From Arctopsyche grandis (Eukaryota > Arthropoda > Insecta > Trichoptera > Hydropsychidae), in contig NC_135365.1 in NCBI RefSeq assembly GCF_051622035.1, positions 9,466,001-9,530,000 on the forward strand: a stretch of 64,000 nucleotides of DNA, given 5' to 3'. Numbering within the stretch: the stretch's first letter is position 1; each line of letters begins with the position of its first letter. This document shows, in pieces, positions 24,301 through 35,200 of this stretch. The notes under the pieces were generated by a model. It was not told where the DNA came from. It was given only the letters and a program-made list of their open reading frames with translations, and did no database searches. The translations under genes were made by a program, and so were the position numbers.

Positions 24301-26371
24301 ACTTTGTTCATACACGAACTGTTTGCTTTAGTTCAACTGCTAACGGTCGAAAGCTATCTTCAAATAGACTCAACAGATGTCGCATGAATCTTTTAGCTGT
24401 CAAACCCTTTGAAATGATAAAACGCCAAGTATTTAGAATGGGAAATCCTATGGAAACCAGATTACAACGTTGCACTAATTCCCATTTCCGTTAATATTAA
24501 AAGTATTGCAACCCAAGATAAGCATATACACAAAGAGGATAAGACAAACGATTAAGAATACTTAATAGTTGGTGCATGAACAAACTGGGTCTACCTCACG
24601 GCACCGAAAGTGAAAAGGTCGAAAAAGCAAATATCGGAAGGCAAAGATCGAAAATCGAAATATCTTAAGTCGAAACTATATAATATTGTTACGTATACTA
24701 AAAAGAGCCGCCGGTTAAGTGCAATCGGATTAGGCCGAGGCACATCCCTGACACTGTGCTATCGTTATAATTGGTTTCGAGGATTATCTTCTAACTAAGT
24801 GCAAGTAAGCTAAACAATGGTCACCGAATTGGCGTAGTAGCGGCACTCGGTCGCATTCCCGTGGAGTTCTCAGAAGTGACCGATACCGTGGGGCTGAGTG
24901 TCGTGGGAATACATATCCGAGTACGTGACCATAACAATAGGTAAACAAATCGAACGTCGAAGATGCCTCGAGTGGCCTACCCGTTATAAGGCGGTACTTA
25001 GGCGATATCAAGACATTCTGGACGGAGCACCACCAGTGTATCGCATTTTACTTGGATCCTCCACCCACCCCTACGCAACAATATATATATCAGTGGCATG
25101 CGGTGAAATTATCTCTCTTTTTGTTATACAGCCTTGTTTAATGTGCGCGCGCAGGACACGGGAGGAAAAGCCTGTTCCTCTTGTCCCTGCTGTATCCTGC
25201 TCGCGCAAATTAAGTGAGGATTTACAGGGGAGAGAGACTTTTACCGCACGCCACTGATATATGTATATACTAACCGTTTTTCATATGTATACATGATAAA
25301 CATTGAAGTATAATGTATAGAATAGTCATTCCTAACAAAAGTATCGCTTAAAAGCGAGCCATCGAAGAGAGAGACGGATAGTTAGAAGAGAGACAAAAGA
25401 GTGAGGAAAAAAATTCGTGGAAGTGATCGTCCCTTACAACAACTGGACAAAACAGCTGACATCTCCGGGCACACGGATTATTTGTGGCAACATTTTTAGG
25501 GGCTGGGAGCAATTCTATGCATACTACTTCAATGTAGATAAAGTAATAATTAGTTTTAAAAAAGAATACGGTTTACGGCCCTGTTTTTCAATGAGTGAGG
25601 CTGGTCCAACACGTGCACATACAGATGTTCGGACTTTGTCGAACTAATACTACCACACAATTTCACTAGTAGAGCCTATTTCAAAGAGATCCTACTGCTA
25701 CAGAGCTTAACAAACAACTGAGCAAAACAGCTTCAATGATGATAAACGAATATTTTCGACTTTTTCATTGTCACCCGAACAAACTAGTTAGTTTGTCTAT
25801 TTGTTACACTATAACTGGCCAGATTGGTTCGTGTATGAACAAAATAGTATGATCAAAAATGTACACTTGGACTGTATCATATATATTATTTTTAAAGTAA
25901 TTTTGTTTTCAGTGAATATGCCAACTAAATATTCAATTTCAGGTGCACGGTTTCAATACTCAAGGTGAAAACATTGCAGACAATGGAGGATTGAGAGCTG
26001 CTCTCAAAGCATACAATCTATTTTCCACACGCAATGCATCTGCTAAAAAGTACAGATTGCCGAGCATGGAACAATATTCTCCGGAACAATTGTTCTTCCT
26101 TGGATTTGCTCAAGTATTATTGGCAGTATTACTGATACTTACGACTATATTTTTTATATATGTAAATAATATTTGTGTTTATTTTTCTATATAGATATGG
26201 TGTGGTAATTCGACGATCGGCGCATTGAAGTCTAAGCTTGTAGAAGGTGTGCATAGTCCGAACAAAGTCAGAGTTATCGGCACGCTAAGTAATTCTAAAG
26301 AGTTCTCCGAAGCGTGGAAATGTCGTTTAGGATCTCCGATGAACCCAGAGCACAAGTGCGTTCTGTGGTAA
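15363..26371 (+). CDS. Neprilysin-like M13 zinc metallopeptidase (type II membrane protein)
   Basis: Sixteen exons join in frame to 739 residues: 15363-15382, 15449-15597, 15666-15911, 18561-18781, 18876-19052, 20215-20322, 20406-20550, 20628-20842, 20916-21092, 22623-22726, 22814-22872, 22970-23018, 23088-23155, 23652-23785, 25943-26113, 26195-26371. Short cytoplasmic N-terminus, signal-anchor helix at about 17-40, then the M13 ectodomain beginning with [14 protein letters not shown]. Zinc site HEVTH at 570-574, third ligand in GENIADNGG (E633, D637). The [11 protein letters not shown] segment carries the Asn-Ala substrate-binding pair, and a VHSP...R motif (H701, R707) lies near the C-terminal CVLW. 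All catalytic residues are present, so an active ectoenzyme cleaving small peptides is expected. Length fits the neprilysin/ECE family. The exact Nep paralogue cannot be assigned by eye. Introns 3, 5, 9, 13 and 14 are loaded with transposons. Confidence 0.95.
16230..16536. mobile_element. GGGCGAAA-type MITE, copy without nested insertion
   Basis: In neprilysin intron 3. Left end TAA + GGGCGAAAACACAGAG, right end CTGTGTGATTTCGTCT followed by CAA (decayed duplication). The interior is homologous to 17740-18185. It contains the uninterrupted GCATGTTTAAAAGTAT that is the empty site for the hAT-like insertion in the sister copy. Confidence 0.75.
16537..17736. other. Neprilysin intron 3, unannotated part
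   Basis: AT-rich intronic sequence between the two MITE copies. No gene, RNA or element recognised. Confidence 0.5.
17740..18185. mobile_element. GGGCGAAA-type MITE with TAA duplication, host of a nested element
   Basis: Starts GGGCAAAACCACACAGGG and ends CTGTGTGATTTCGCCC; TAA on both sides (17737-17739, 18186-18188). PIF/Harbinger-like. It is interrupted by a 183-bp hAT-like element at 17961-18143. Confidence 0.85.
17961..18143. mobile_element. hAT-like MITE, nested copy, 8-bp TSD
   Basis: An exact duplication TTTAAAAG flanks it (17953-17960 and 18144-18151). It starts GGTTCGGTGATTACTGG and ends CAATTACCG. A second copy lies at 38301-38472. The related MITE at 16230-16536 lacks it and shows a single TTTAAAAG, proving insertion. 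8-bp duplications are typical of hAT elements, though the TIRs here are weak. Confidence 0.85.
19075..20130. mobile_element. Large inverted-repeat element in neprilysin intron 5
   Basis: Left arm about 19075-19372 and right arm about 19899-20130 are inverted copies (outer GTTACACCGAATCC, inner TCATATTATACATAATAATA on the right). Each arm contains its own palindrome CACGCATTCGGCA...TGCCGAATGCGTG. The centre is occupied by a SINE (19455-19898). It fills the intron almost from splice site to splice site. A fragment of the same arm lies at 47335-47422. No transposase seen. Confidence 0.75.
19455..19898 (+). repeat. tRNA-derived SINE, full length
   Basis: Head GCCAGCAGCATAGCTCGG with box B-like GGGTTCTATCCC, body TGTGACTCCAGGTTGATCG, 3' block GGCCAGGAAGGCGCATTGGG...GGCCTTCCTGG and an A-rich tail. 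It sits at the centre of the inverted-repeat element. Same family as 8803-9262 (minus). Confidence 0.85.
21148..21685 (-). mobile_element. Solo LTR, 538 bp
   Basis: In neprilysin intron 9. Read on the minus strand it starts TGTAGGAATCTAGC and ends CCGGGATACGGTCAACA (TG...CA). It contains a strong TATA box GTATATAAAGCG in the middle and an AATAAA polyadenylation signal near the end, the expected U3-R-U5 order. Flanks AGATA/AAATA are a possible 5-bp duplication with one change. No internal retroelement sequence adjoins it, so it is a recombinant solo LTR; superfamily not determined. Confidence 0.7.
21724..22600 (+). repeat. tRNA-derived SINE split by a MITE
   Basis: 5' part 21724-21911 (CCAGCAGAATAGACTAG head, GAGTTCAAATCCC box B-like, TTTCATTGAAACGGTTCC body). 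3' part 22418-22600 (ATAGATGTCTCTGTGGATG, then the CCAGGAAGG...CCTTCCTGG end). The interruption is exactly the TTAA-flanked element at 21912-22417. Confidence 0.8.
21912..22417. mobile_element. piggyBac-type MITE, copy 2 (506 bp), inside a SINE
   Basis: Perfect TTAA on both sides (21908-21911, 22418-22421). Ends are GAGGGCTGGACACC and GGGTGTACAGCCCTC. Inverted relative to copy 1 at 4609-5130. Removing it and one TTAA restores a continuous SINE. Confidence 0.85.
23202..23547. mobile_element. TIR element with 47-bp inverted repeats
   Basis: In neprilysin intron 13. The left repeat starting GGTGCAAACGATCGACAAGC (23202-23248) is matched almost exactly by its reverse complement at 23501-23547. 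A second copy lies at 40232-40819. Homology between the copies continues about 100 bp past the right repeat, up to the acceptor of exon 14, so the true end may lie further right. Superfamily not assigned. Confidence 0.7.
23804..24252. mobile_element. hAT-type MITE, outer element, TSD TATATGTT
   Basis: Ends CAGTGGCGGCTC and GAGCCGCCACTG, flanked by an exact 8-bp duplication TATATGTT (23796-23803, 24253-24260). It contains a second complete hAT-type element (23916-24131). It starts 18 bases after the exon 14 donor. Confidence 0.9.
23916..24131. mobile_element. hAT-type MITE, inner element, TSD CATTTGTA
   Basis: Ends CAGTGCCGG...CCGGCACTG with an exact 8-bp duplication CATTTGTA (23908-23915, 24132-24139). 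Rich in repeated GGCGCC / TTTGGCGC motifs. An inverted copy lies at 36511-36702. Confidence 0.9.
24261..24686. other. Neprilysin intron 14, unannotated part
   Basis: No gene or well-defined element seen between the hAT-type MITE pair and the solo LTR. Confidence 0.4.
24687..25080 (-). mobile_element. Solo LTR, 394 bp
   Basis: Starts TGTTACGTATAC and ends CACCCCTACGCAACA on plus. Read on minus, it begins with the TGTTGCGTAGGGGTGGG terminus shared with the repeats at 1889 and 32323. ATAT flanks both ends but lies in low-complexity sequence. In neprilysin intron 14. Confidence 0.6.
25091..25256. mobile_element. hAT-type MITE, 166 bp
   Basis: Ends CAGTGGCATGCGGTG and the inverted CCGCACGCCACTG. 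Flanks ATATATAT / ATATATGT are a probable 8-bp duplication in low-complexity sequence. GC-richer interior with CTCTC-rich subterminal parts. Confidence 0.65.
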
Positions 26372-26542
26372 ACTTATATAATATGATCTTAGTATATTAT
26401 GCCAAAGACAGACTGAAATTATTTCATTCAATATATGTAGGATAAAAAGAATATGTGTGTGAATGGACGTGTGATATTTTGTATGTAAAGTTTAGTTTAG
26501 TACGTATAAAAATAGGAATATATTGTAATACTAATAATATTG

Positions 26543-26548
26543 AATAAA
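26543..26548 (+). terminator. Poly(A) signal of the neprilysin-like gene
   Basis: AATAAA 172 bases after the stop codon; the adjacent AATAAATTATTT provides further copies. Confidence 0.6.
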
Positions 26549-26572
26549 TAAATTATTTTTGATATAAAATGT

Positions 26573-26578
26573 TTTATT
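26573..26578 (-). terminator. Poly(A) signal of UTP11
   Basis: TTTATT on plus gives AATAAA on minus, only 17 bases after the UTP11 stop codon. Cleavage would fall near or inside the neprilysin 3' end. Confidence 0.55.
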
Positions 26579-26594
26579 TAAATATATATGCAGA

Positions 26595-27507
26595 CTATTT
26601 TTTTCGTTCATATTTCCATTTGTAGATTGGTGCGGAGTTTTTAGTCGCGGCTTTGATTCGCATTGGTTTTTCACATTTTTTATCGATCAGACATCTTTTC
26701 AGTTCCATTTTTTGTTGAACCACTGTTAGCTCTTTCTCTCTGTCGATTCTTTTTGCCAATTCTTTGTACGATTTGTTACGTTTCTCTTTCAACATTTCAA
26801 CATTCTGCTCATCAAAAATAAAAACATAATCAAGGTAAATATAATATAAATTGAATCATTCCAAAATAAAAATTAGCATAGAACAAACCTTTTCATTCAC
26901 TTTGGGCATTTTAATATTCTCCAAATCGGTTATTTTAAGTCTGTTGGTTCTGTGTTTTAATAGCGCCGGATGTGTCTGTAGTCGTTCGACCACATCGAAG
27001 TTTTTCATTTCCTTTTCGTCATCGACGAAAAATGTATGGGAATTCGATACACTATCGGCAGTGTCTATCAGATGAAGTTGCGACTGTAGCCTCTTGATCT
27101 TATTCGATTCGATGGTCCTCTTCATATTGATATACTTCAAGTCTTGCGTTTGCATGAGTTTCACTTGTTCGGGCGTGTGCTCGTCTTCTTTTTCGACTTC
27201 GTGGTGCTCCTAAAAGTTACGGTTATACAAAAACAATACAAGCATTGATTCACGAATCGAAACAACCAATACTCACTCCACATTTAACTTTTGAGTTGAT
27301 CATGTGATGATAGAATTCGTCTGGATTCTTTTCCATTGCTCGTTTGGCCAATAATGCAAGGGCTTTACGTTTGGTTGAAAAGTCTTTAGCACGAAGACGA
27401 TAATCTTGCTTCTTTTCCAGAGCCCCGAGATGTTCTCGGGCAGATGGCTGTCGTCTCTCCCGATGCCTCTTCTGGTTACATTTTGCTGCATTCTTCCACG
27501 AAGACAT
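26595..27507 (-). CDS. Utp11: UTP11-like small-subunit processome protein
   Basis: Three exons, complement(26595-26804, 26889-27209, 27277-27507), join in frame to 253 residues, about the usual UTP11 length. UTP11 is a nucleolar component of the U3 snoRNA small-subunit processome, needed for 18S rRNA maturation. The N-terminus [20 protein letters not shown] and following [20 protein letters not shown] are diagnostic. The rest is highly charged and predicted helical, with [12 protein letters not shown], a [14 protein letters not shown] stretch and a basic C-terminus ending KWKYERKK, all characteristic of the family. The start is the first ATG of the conserved motif. The gene lies tail-to-tail with the neprilysin gene (stop codons 223 bases apart) and upstream of nothing but a SINE-bearing spacer before SREBP. 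Confidence 0.95.
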
Positions 27508-27821
27508 TTTGACTATCTAAGACGGGAACAAACGATGACAATCTCACACCGCACGTGTCTGTCCAAGTGTCAAACACAACTGGCAAAAATGGCCGTAACA
27601 ACAAAATTAGAGGCCATCACGATCATTGTTTATTTTTCGTAAAAGTTGAGCTGCGAAGTTGCTTTTAAATTATTTTTCAGTTTAAAAAACACATGATAAA
27701 ATGGATTCAAGTCATCGGCCGATTTTCGATATTTTTTTTATCGAATTTCAGTGTGTAGAGTAAAAATAATTTAGGTACTTTCCCATTATCTGGAAATATT
27801 TCTTTTAAACAAAATATATAT

Positions 27822-28240
27822 AGCCAGCATTAGGGCTCGGTGGTTGCGTTTATGTTTAGCACCGAGAGGTTATCGGGTTTGAACCCGTGATAATCTTTAA
27901 TACTAATGGTTAGACTTGGATATTTGTGACTCCAAGTCGACCCCTTCTTATTAGAGTTTACCAATTTATCAATTTTTTTTCATTGAAACGGTTCCTCAAA
28001 TTGGTAAAAATTATCCTATCTGCTGTCACAAATATTTAAATTTGATTTATGTACAATATGTAAAAATTTATGTACATGTCTAAATCCATAGATGTCTCTA
28101 TGGATTAATTAATTGTTAATTTATTGTTTTTCAGCCTCTCGAAATCCAGTGATTTATATAATAGAAAAATGCTGCAATGTTTGTAATTAATTGTCTAGGA
28201 AGGCGCATGGGCGTCTAACTGTTAGGCCTTCCTGGTGTGT
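27822..28240 (+). repeat. tRNA-derived SINE
   Basis: AGCCAGCATTAGGGCTCGG head, box B-like GGGTTTGAACCCG, family body and the GGAAGGCGCATGGG...GGCCTTCCTGG 3' block. More diverged than the copies at 8803 and 19455. Confidence 0.8.
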
Positions 28241-29094
28241 AGCTTTCGATTGATGGAGTTTTTGGGTGCTAGATGTTCTGTGATTTTAGTGACGTGCGCG
28301 AGATATACCTACATATGTAAGTAATATTAAATTTAATTATAATTCAGATTCTGGACACCAAAAATCCACTGTTGTGGAAGTACTCCATCAGCACTATTCT
28401 TTCTCTTTGTAAACAAACTTCCGTCGATTAATTTTTTGTTTACTATATTTTATTAAGATTCTAGTCATTCGATATCACAAATTAATGGAAGACGACTCTT
28501 AACGAATCAATTTCCATGTTGAATGTTAATTTTCCGTCTACAAGCCAAAAACAACGTCATTTCATGTTTTCTTGCACAGCATCTTTGCTGGCAATATTTC
28601 TCTTTTGTAAGAAAGCTAAAGCGCCTTCGGTAGATAGAAAAGGAAACAAGTTCCTTTTTAAATACGAAAAAAAAAAGTTATTTCAGAAAAATACCTTTTG
28701 AGTTTAAATAAAATTAAAATGCGTATCATATAAAAATTTATATTTGTATTCATAAAAATGTAACAATTTCATATGAAACCATTCATATGTACATATGTAT
28801 GTTAAAATTTATTTATGTAAAATAATTATATTTTAAGTATTTTAAATACAAAGAGTTAATAAAATAAAAAAACATACATGTTTTAAGATTCAAGTAAAAG
28901 TTTGCCTGATATAATTTTAACAATAAATACATAATAAATACAAATACATATACAGCCAAAACACAATTTTATAAAAATTGTTTAGATTAAAACATGCATG
29001 TTTTCTAACAAATAAATTAAAAAAATAATTTTGATCGTTGTTTTAATTTACAGCCTTAGATACAAAGTTGTCAAAGTTTTATAATATTATCCCA

Positions 29095-29100
29095 TTTATT
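29095..29100 (-). terminator. Probable SREBP poly(A) signal
   Basis: AATAAA on the minus strand about 195 bases downstream of the SREBP stop codon. Other AT-rich candidates exist nearby. Confidence 0.45.
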
Positions 29101-29294
29101 TCGTTCACTCGTTATACATAAAAAAAAAAAAAACAATTATTTTAGCCTCATACACGCACACACTTTAAAAACGTGTCGAAAGAATATCTACATTTAAATA
29201 ATTAAATTATTGCATTTGGAAGTAATAGAACTAAAGAGATTTTAAGTCTCCATTTAACACATATTAAAGCTGTAACTTAAAAATTAATTAATAA

Positions 29295-32200
29295 TTAATT
29301 AGTAGCAGAGGACGATCCCAATTTTTTCATGAGCTGGTAGCAATCTTGGAGTCTCTTTTTGTGTCCCAATCTTTCCAAGGTCTTGGCAGCTTCCGCTAAC
29401 ATTCCAACCCTTTCACCGGGCGATGACAACAACGGACTGGGCAAATGCTTACACGCCACATACAACGCTTCAGCACGCTCCGCCTCACCACCACAATCAT
29501 CCATACCTTTGCCTTAAAAGAAACAATCATTTAAATAAAACTTATATTTTTAATTACATACAAATAATAAGAAAATTTAGTCACCTTTTCCGCATATTAA
29601 CGGCAAACGAGTACGAGATCGACTCAGACTTCTGTTTAATAATTGCTGAGTGCGACCCGGTTCTGCACCTGCTGTGACACGTAACACAGCTGTCTGCACC
29701 ATAACACGTGGCATTGCCCACTGTAATCAAAAATACATATATAAATACTTCAATTGAGATATGTAATTCCAATGTTATCGTTTTTAAAAAACTCACAGGC
29801 AAATTTTGAGCAACTTTCTTCAAAGAATTCAAGTCTTTTTGAAAAGCTGACAGTTGAGCAGGCGTTGCGGTAACTTTTCCTCCCGACAAAGACTCCCAAA
29901 CTTCGCCACGACACTCTAATATCCAATCGCAACACAACAATTGGAATAACTGAAACATTAAGTAATAATTTAATAAAACCAAATATGACAGTGCGTTATT
30001 TTACAATGTTAAAATTACAAACCAGTGTCATAGAAGAGGGTTTACAACAGCTGTAATAAGTAATGGTATCGGACAAATGCCGACTTGCAACGTCACAAGC
30101 TAAAAGAGCCTTCACTCCGACCACTGTCGTATCCACTCCGACTCCATTTGGTGCACCGTTGAAACGTAATAGCTCACGACAACGCATTGATGCTAAAATA
30201 GCTCTACAAAAACAATTAATAATTAAAAACAATATTCAAAATATTACAATATTAGTACGAAAATCGAAACGATGTATACTTTGGTAAAGGATCATCGCTG
30301 GATGCCAAAGAAGAAGGCATATTTTTCAATCTAGATAGAAGACAATTGGCTGCTTTCTCATCTCCAATCAACCACTGTGCTGCAATGCTTACGACGTTTG
30401 CCCACCACTCCATTATCGGATCGGAACATCCTAACCATACGAAATTACATATTCATAAATAAACAATGCATTTTCAATTTATATTTAAACTTGGATAAAT
30501 TTTCAATTGATGTCAACTCAGGGCTTGAAAAAAATTTATACCTGAATTTTGGGGCAAATCTGATGCCACATTATCGGTAATGAGTTGAACCATTTGAAGA
30601 ACATCTTGCGTGTGACAACCTCTAGAATTGGCGCAGAGCAACATTTGCAAACTCTTCTCCAACAGGTCACAATGATAAACCTAAAAGAAAAAATAAAAAA
30701 ATCATCATTTGAAAACACAAACAAATCATATAATTTTAATCTTTATAATCACCCTCATCGCATACGACAGTGGATCAACTTTATTGGTCATCTGACTGAA
30801 CATCAAAACTGACGCACTCTGATGACTATAATCCCATTTTTGAGTGATGAAAAACCGTTGACCGTACGGCGAAAGCAACCATTGCAAACTAGCCGGGACG
30901 GGACTCCTCATTTCGGCACACACCTGCTTAGCCAACGCCAAGTAATACCTGAACAAAATGATACATTAAAAAAAAATCAAAAGAAATCCAACTAACCACA
31001 CAAAAGTCTCACATGACTTACCCGCCCAACCAATCCATGAAGGGTTTCGATTTATTTTTAATAAAAAGCGCCGTCATTACATAAACGTTTGCAAGATGCG
31101 GAGAAGGACCAGCCACTTCTGCCAAATTAAGTGCTCCCAATATAATAGGCAACGTAGCACCGTTGCTGATGTCGCCTGATAGAACTTCATCGACTTGAGA
31201 GAGTCGGTGATAAACGAGAGACAACTCAGACGCCCAATGTACACTCTTTCTACGTTGAGGACTATAATAACATTTAGAAACGTTAGCCAATGAATCCACA
31301 AAAGAACTACCGCAATCATATATATGATAAATTGTACATAATATGTACCTATCACTCCAAAAATCTCCACTTCGCCTGGCGAGCCACCGACCTGCGGGTA
31401 CTCGTTGCATAATCTGCCTCAAAACTCCCCACGAGCAAGAGACGGAGTAGCTAAAGCGTCCAAAACTTCCACGACGTCCAACCGATGCGAGACATTTATT
31501 GAGCTCAAGCTTAGCCGAGTTCAAATCGCCCTGAAAATTGAATTCAATGCATATAAAAAAATACTATACACTTAGCATTAAAATATCTCAGACACTTTCA
31601 TACACGTGACTTTTGTATCAAAGCAAGTCATTTTTAATTTAATCGCAATCACCACTTCTAAAACAAATGTATCACAAAACTATGCCCCATTTCATCTAGC
31701 TTGGGAGTAGGCAAACTCTGACGAGATTAGTTATGAACCTTTGACATTGACGACCTTCTAAATACAACGGTTCCTATGGGTCAAATCATCTCAGATGATA
31801 TATAAGCATTAACCGGCGTTGCGAGTGTGATTGTCGCTTGGGGCAATTTTTTTTTTGTTTGCAATTTATATGCACATTGAGAAAAATACTTAGTATTAAA
31901 AAAAAAAATGTTTGTGCATTAAAAATTTGCATTATTTTCGGTGCATTAAACAATCTCGTATTGTGCATCGAATAAAATATTTTGGCATTATAACGTGAAG
32001 TTACTACAAAATACGACATTTAATGTTTTTGCCTTCGCAGTGGCCCCAAAACTGATACGCCCGGGGTATAAATACCCTTTTCCTACATGCTACTGAGCAA
32101 AATACATTTGTATTATTATCGTAACGTGAGAGAGAGTAGAACTTTACATGCCTAGACAATAGATGCACTAACAAATCGGGGAAGCTGTGCTGTGCAAGTT

Positions 32201-35200
32201 GTCCTTTATAAGGAGGTACACACGGTAGATCAAATATTCCGGAGTGAGCGGTGGTTCCGTGTGGACCTCCCAAATCGTTGAATAAATGCTGTGAGGCGAT
32301 CCTGAACCCACCCCTACGCAACACCATGTAAAAGATTATTATCAATATAAAAACCGTCTAATATCTTCAAAATAAATCATTATAAGAGTTAGTTGAGAAT
32401 AAGTCTCAGCCGCCAGTTCAGAGGAATTATGTTTCATAATTGCATGAGTAACTCAAAACAATACATATTTACATACATATATTGCTACTTCCTTTCCGAC
32501 ATCTAATGTCAACCGCAATTTTCCCATCGTTTGACTCATTTCAATCAAATTAAAGATCAAACATAAATCATAGCTTACAACCTTGTCACTCCGGTATTCC
32601 AATTCAATACGCCTATTATTCAATAATCCAATTCAATACGCCTGTATATTAATCGAACATTTTAAATCTTTTATTTTATTTTTCATTTGAACCTTCTTGA
32701 CAAAATAATGCGCCACAAACTCATTTGTAATACTTGCCAAAGCAGAATATTCCCCATTATCTTTCCTACATACATTTATGGGCCATGAACGTATGTAGGA
32801 AAGATTTTCGAACGTGCCGAGTGTAATTAGAGCGAGTGCTTTCGAATTTATAGGCCTTTTTAATATATTTAAGTGCTTGGGAACTATCTATTTGATATAG
32901 GGCACTTGCCCTACGACAGGCCTGACAGAGAGAAGCTGAATAAATGCTATTTTATCTAATCCACATGTATCGTTGAGAATCCCTCACACTCTGATCCTAC
33001 ATGTATACAAGAACATTCAATAAGGTATATACATACTAAACATACCTTATCGATATGTAGATCGGCTTGTTTTTTATGTTTCCAAAATATTTTTGTTTCT
33101 TCCGCGTGACTGTCAATAATAGGATCACCATACACTAACAACTTCACAAGGCACCCACCGAAAATTACGATATTTATTATCCAAAGCATAAGAGTCGGTA
33201 TCCACGTCCACAACGTTGAACTCTCTGCAAGAACAAACCATCACAATAAGCAAATATATTATATTTTTCTAGACACAATCGAACGTCCGTCTAAACTGAC
33301 CGTCTTCCGAATCATTGAGCAGCTGCCGAGTGGAAAAATCTGGTGCGGTCACTGAGACTTTATTGAACATGACTCCGAACGGATTGAATGCCAACAAACC
33401 GACCATGAATGCACACATGGCCAACCGCGAATGATCAGCCATACCGCCGATGATCCTGTCAGAGTAGCACTTTTGATTCGACTGAAAAATATGAAATAAT
33501 TAACAATAACAAACGTATTATTGCGTTGATGTAATTAAAATCGAATACACACCGTGTCTAATTCCGGAGAAGAAGGTCCATCGCTGTCTGTATGATTCGG
33601 AGAAAGCGAAGGCGATGATATATCGCTTCTCGGAGGTGTTACATCGCCGTTGATCAACAAATCTTTGACGCTTTGGTTGTGCGATGACATCTTCAACATC
33701 ATATTTTCTTGTTTCAATTTGGAATTCTGATTTTGTAGAAATCTTATATGATCGATGGTTTTTCTCAAGATTGCAGATTTGTTCAGCTGGAATAAAATAC
33801 ATACATATTACTTTTTTATAACTAAATTAAACAACTAACAATCAGCTTCAACTTCATTTAACATATCACTATGTTAATTAGAATTATAATGAAATTTCAT
33901 GGGAACATTTTGACATTACAAATAAGACTACTATTCGAATCCATGGTCAATAAATCCGACTTACTTTAGCATCGACTCCAATCAGCATGTTCTTCAACTC
34001 AATGATTTTATCGTTTATACTCGTGCGGTATCTCCTTTCAATTGCATTATGCGCACTTCTTTTGACTTCCTTCACTTTGGGCATGCCGGTAAATGTCAAA
34101 TTATCAGAATCGATGACGACGGGAATTCCAGTGGCTAAGATAGCCTGTCCATTACTGGTATTTACAAAGGTATGAAGGGGTCTTGTCGTTATCTGTGTCG
34201 GATTACTCTGCTGGGTGATGGAAGTGACGCCTGAAAATCATCATCAAACCTGAATTATATACCAGTGTGAAATTACATAAGTAAACATTGTGTTTGACGA
34301 ATACCTTGTACAGGAGAAGTAGTATACATAACAGCTGAAGATGTACAATGAGAGGGCAAAACCATAGGAGTAAACTTTGCATCTCCATTTTGGAGTAAAA
34401 TTTGTTGTTTATCACCGTTTTGCAGTAAGAACGGTTGTTTAGCATCTCCATTCTGGAGAAGGAACGGTTGAACATTCGTATCCGATATAAGTAGCTTGTG
34501 ATGGACCGGAATACTGCCATTACTTGGCTGCGATATGTGAACTAAGTTTTCACTGCGTTGTGATATTTTGATATGTTGGGGAAGGGCAGTTTTTGCCTTT
34601 TTAATTGTAGGACTGATGGCTTTCTTAGACGCGCTTTGGATAGCAACTGGCTTGGGAGTTTCCCGGCTTACGGTATAGATTTGCGGTTGTATTTTCGGCT
34701 CTACTTTGCATACCATAGGACTGTTGACCCTCAACGGCGAGGTGACCGGTGTGGTTTCCATTTTAACGTCAAATTGTGTTGTCTTCGGTGGTGATTGATT
34801 GAAAGTCGTCACCACATTGGGTTTGAGTTCAGGCGGAGATGGAACGCTGTACATTAACGGAGTGCTGATTCTTTGCTGCGGAGGTGAAAAGACGGCATTG
34901 CCGTTGATCAGCCGATCGCACGACTCGGTGACTCCACCTTTCATGTTCGGAAAATCGGGTATTTGGAAGTCTTCCATATTGGTCATGAACGTATCTCCGA
35001 ATATTATATCGCTCAAGTCGGTGTTGTTCGCCATCCAGATATCTGAAAGAGTTGTGTAATCTTATCAGTATTGGTTAAAATTAATTAAATTATGTAAAAT
35101 GGATACAAATATAAATATATATTATATTATTATTACATTAAGAAAAAATTGGAATTTGATCTGTACATATATTATCTGCGATTTTTAAGACGAATTATTT

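Larger units (their letters stand above)
27508..29294. other. Spacer between UTP11 and SREBP
   Basis: Holds the UTP11 5' flank, one SINE (27822-28240) and the SREBP 3' UTR/poly(A) region. Otherwise AT-rich with no gene seen. Confidence 0.6.

Noticed and set aside
25417-25647. 76-aa plus-strand frame in neprilysin intron 14
   Set aside because: No domain, no splice support; it lies between repeat insertions and does not match M13 peptidases.
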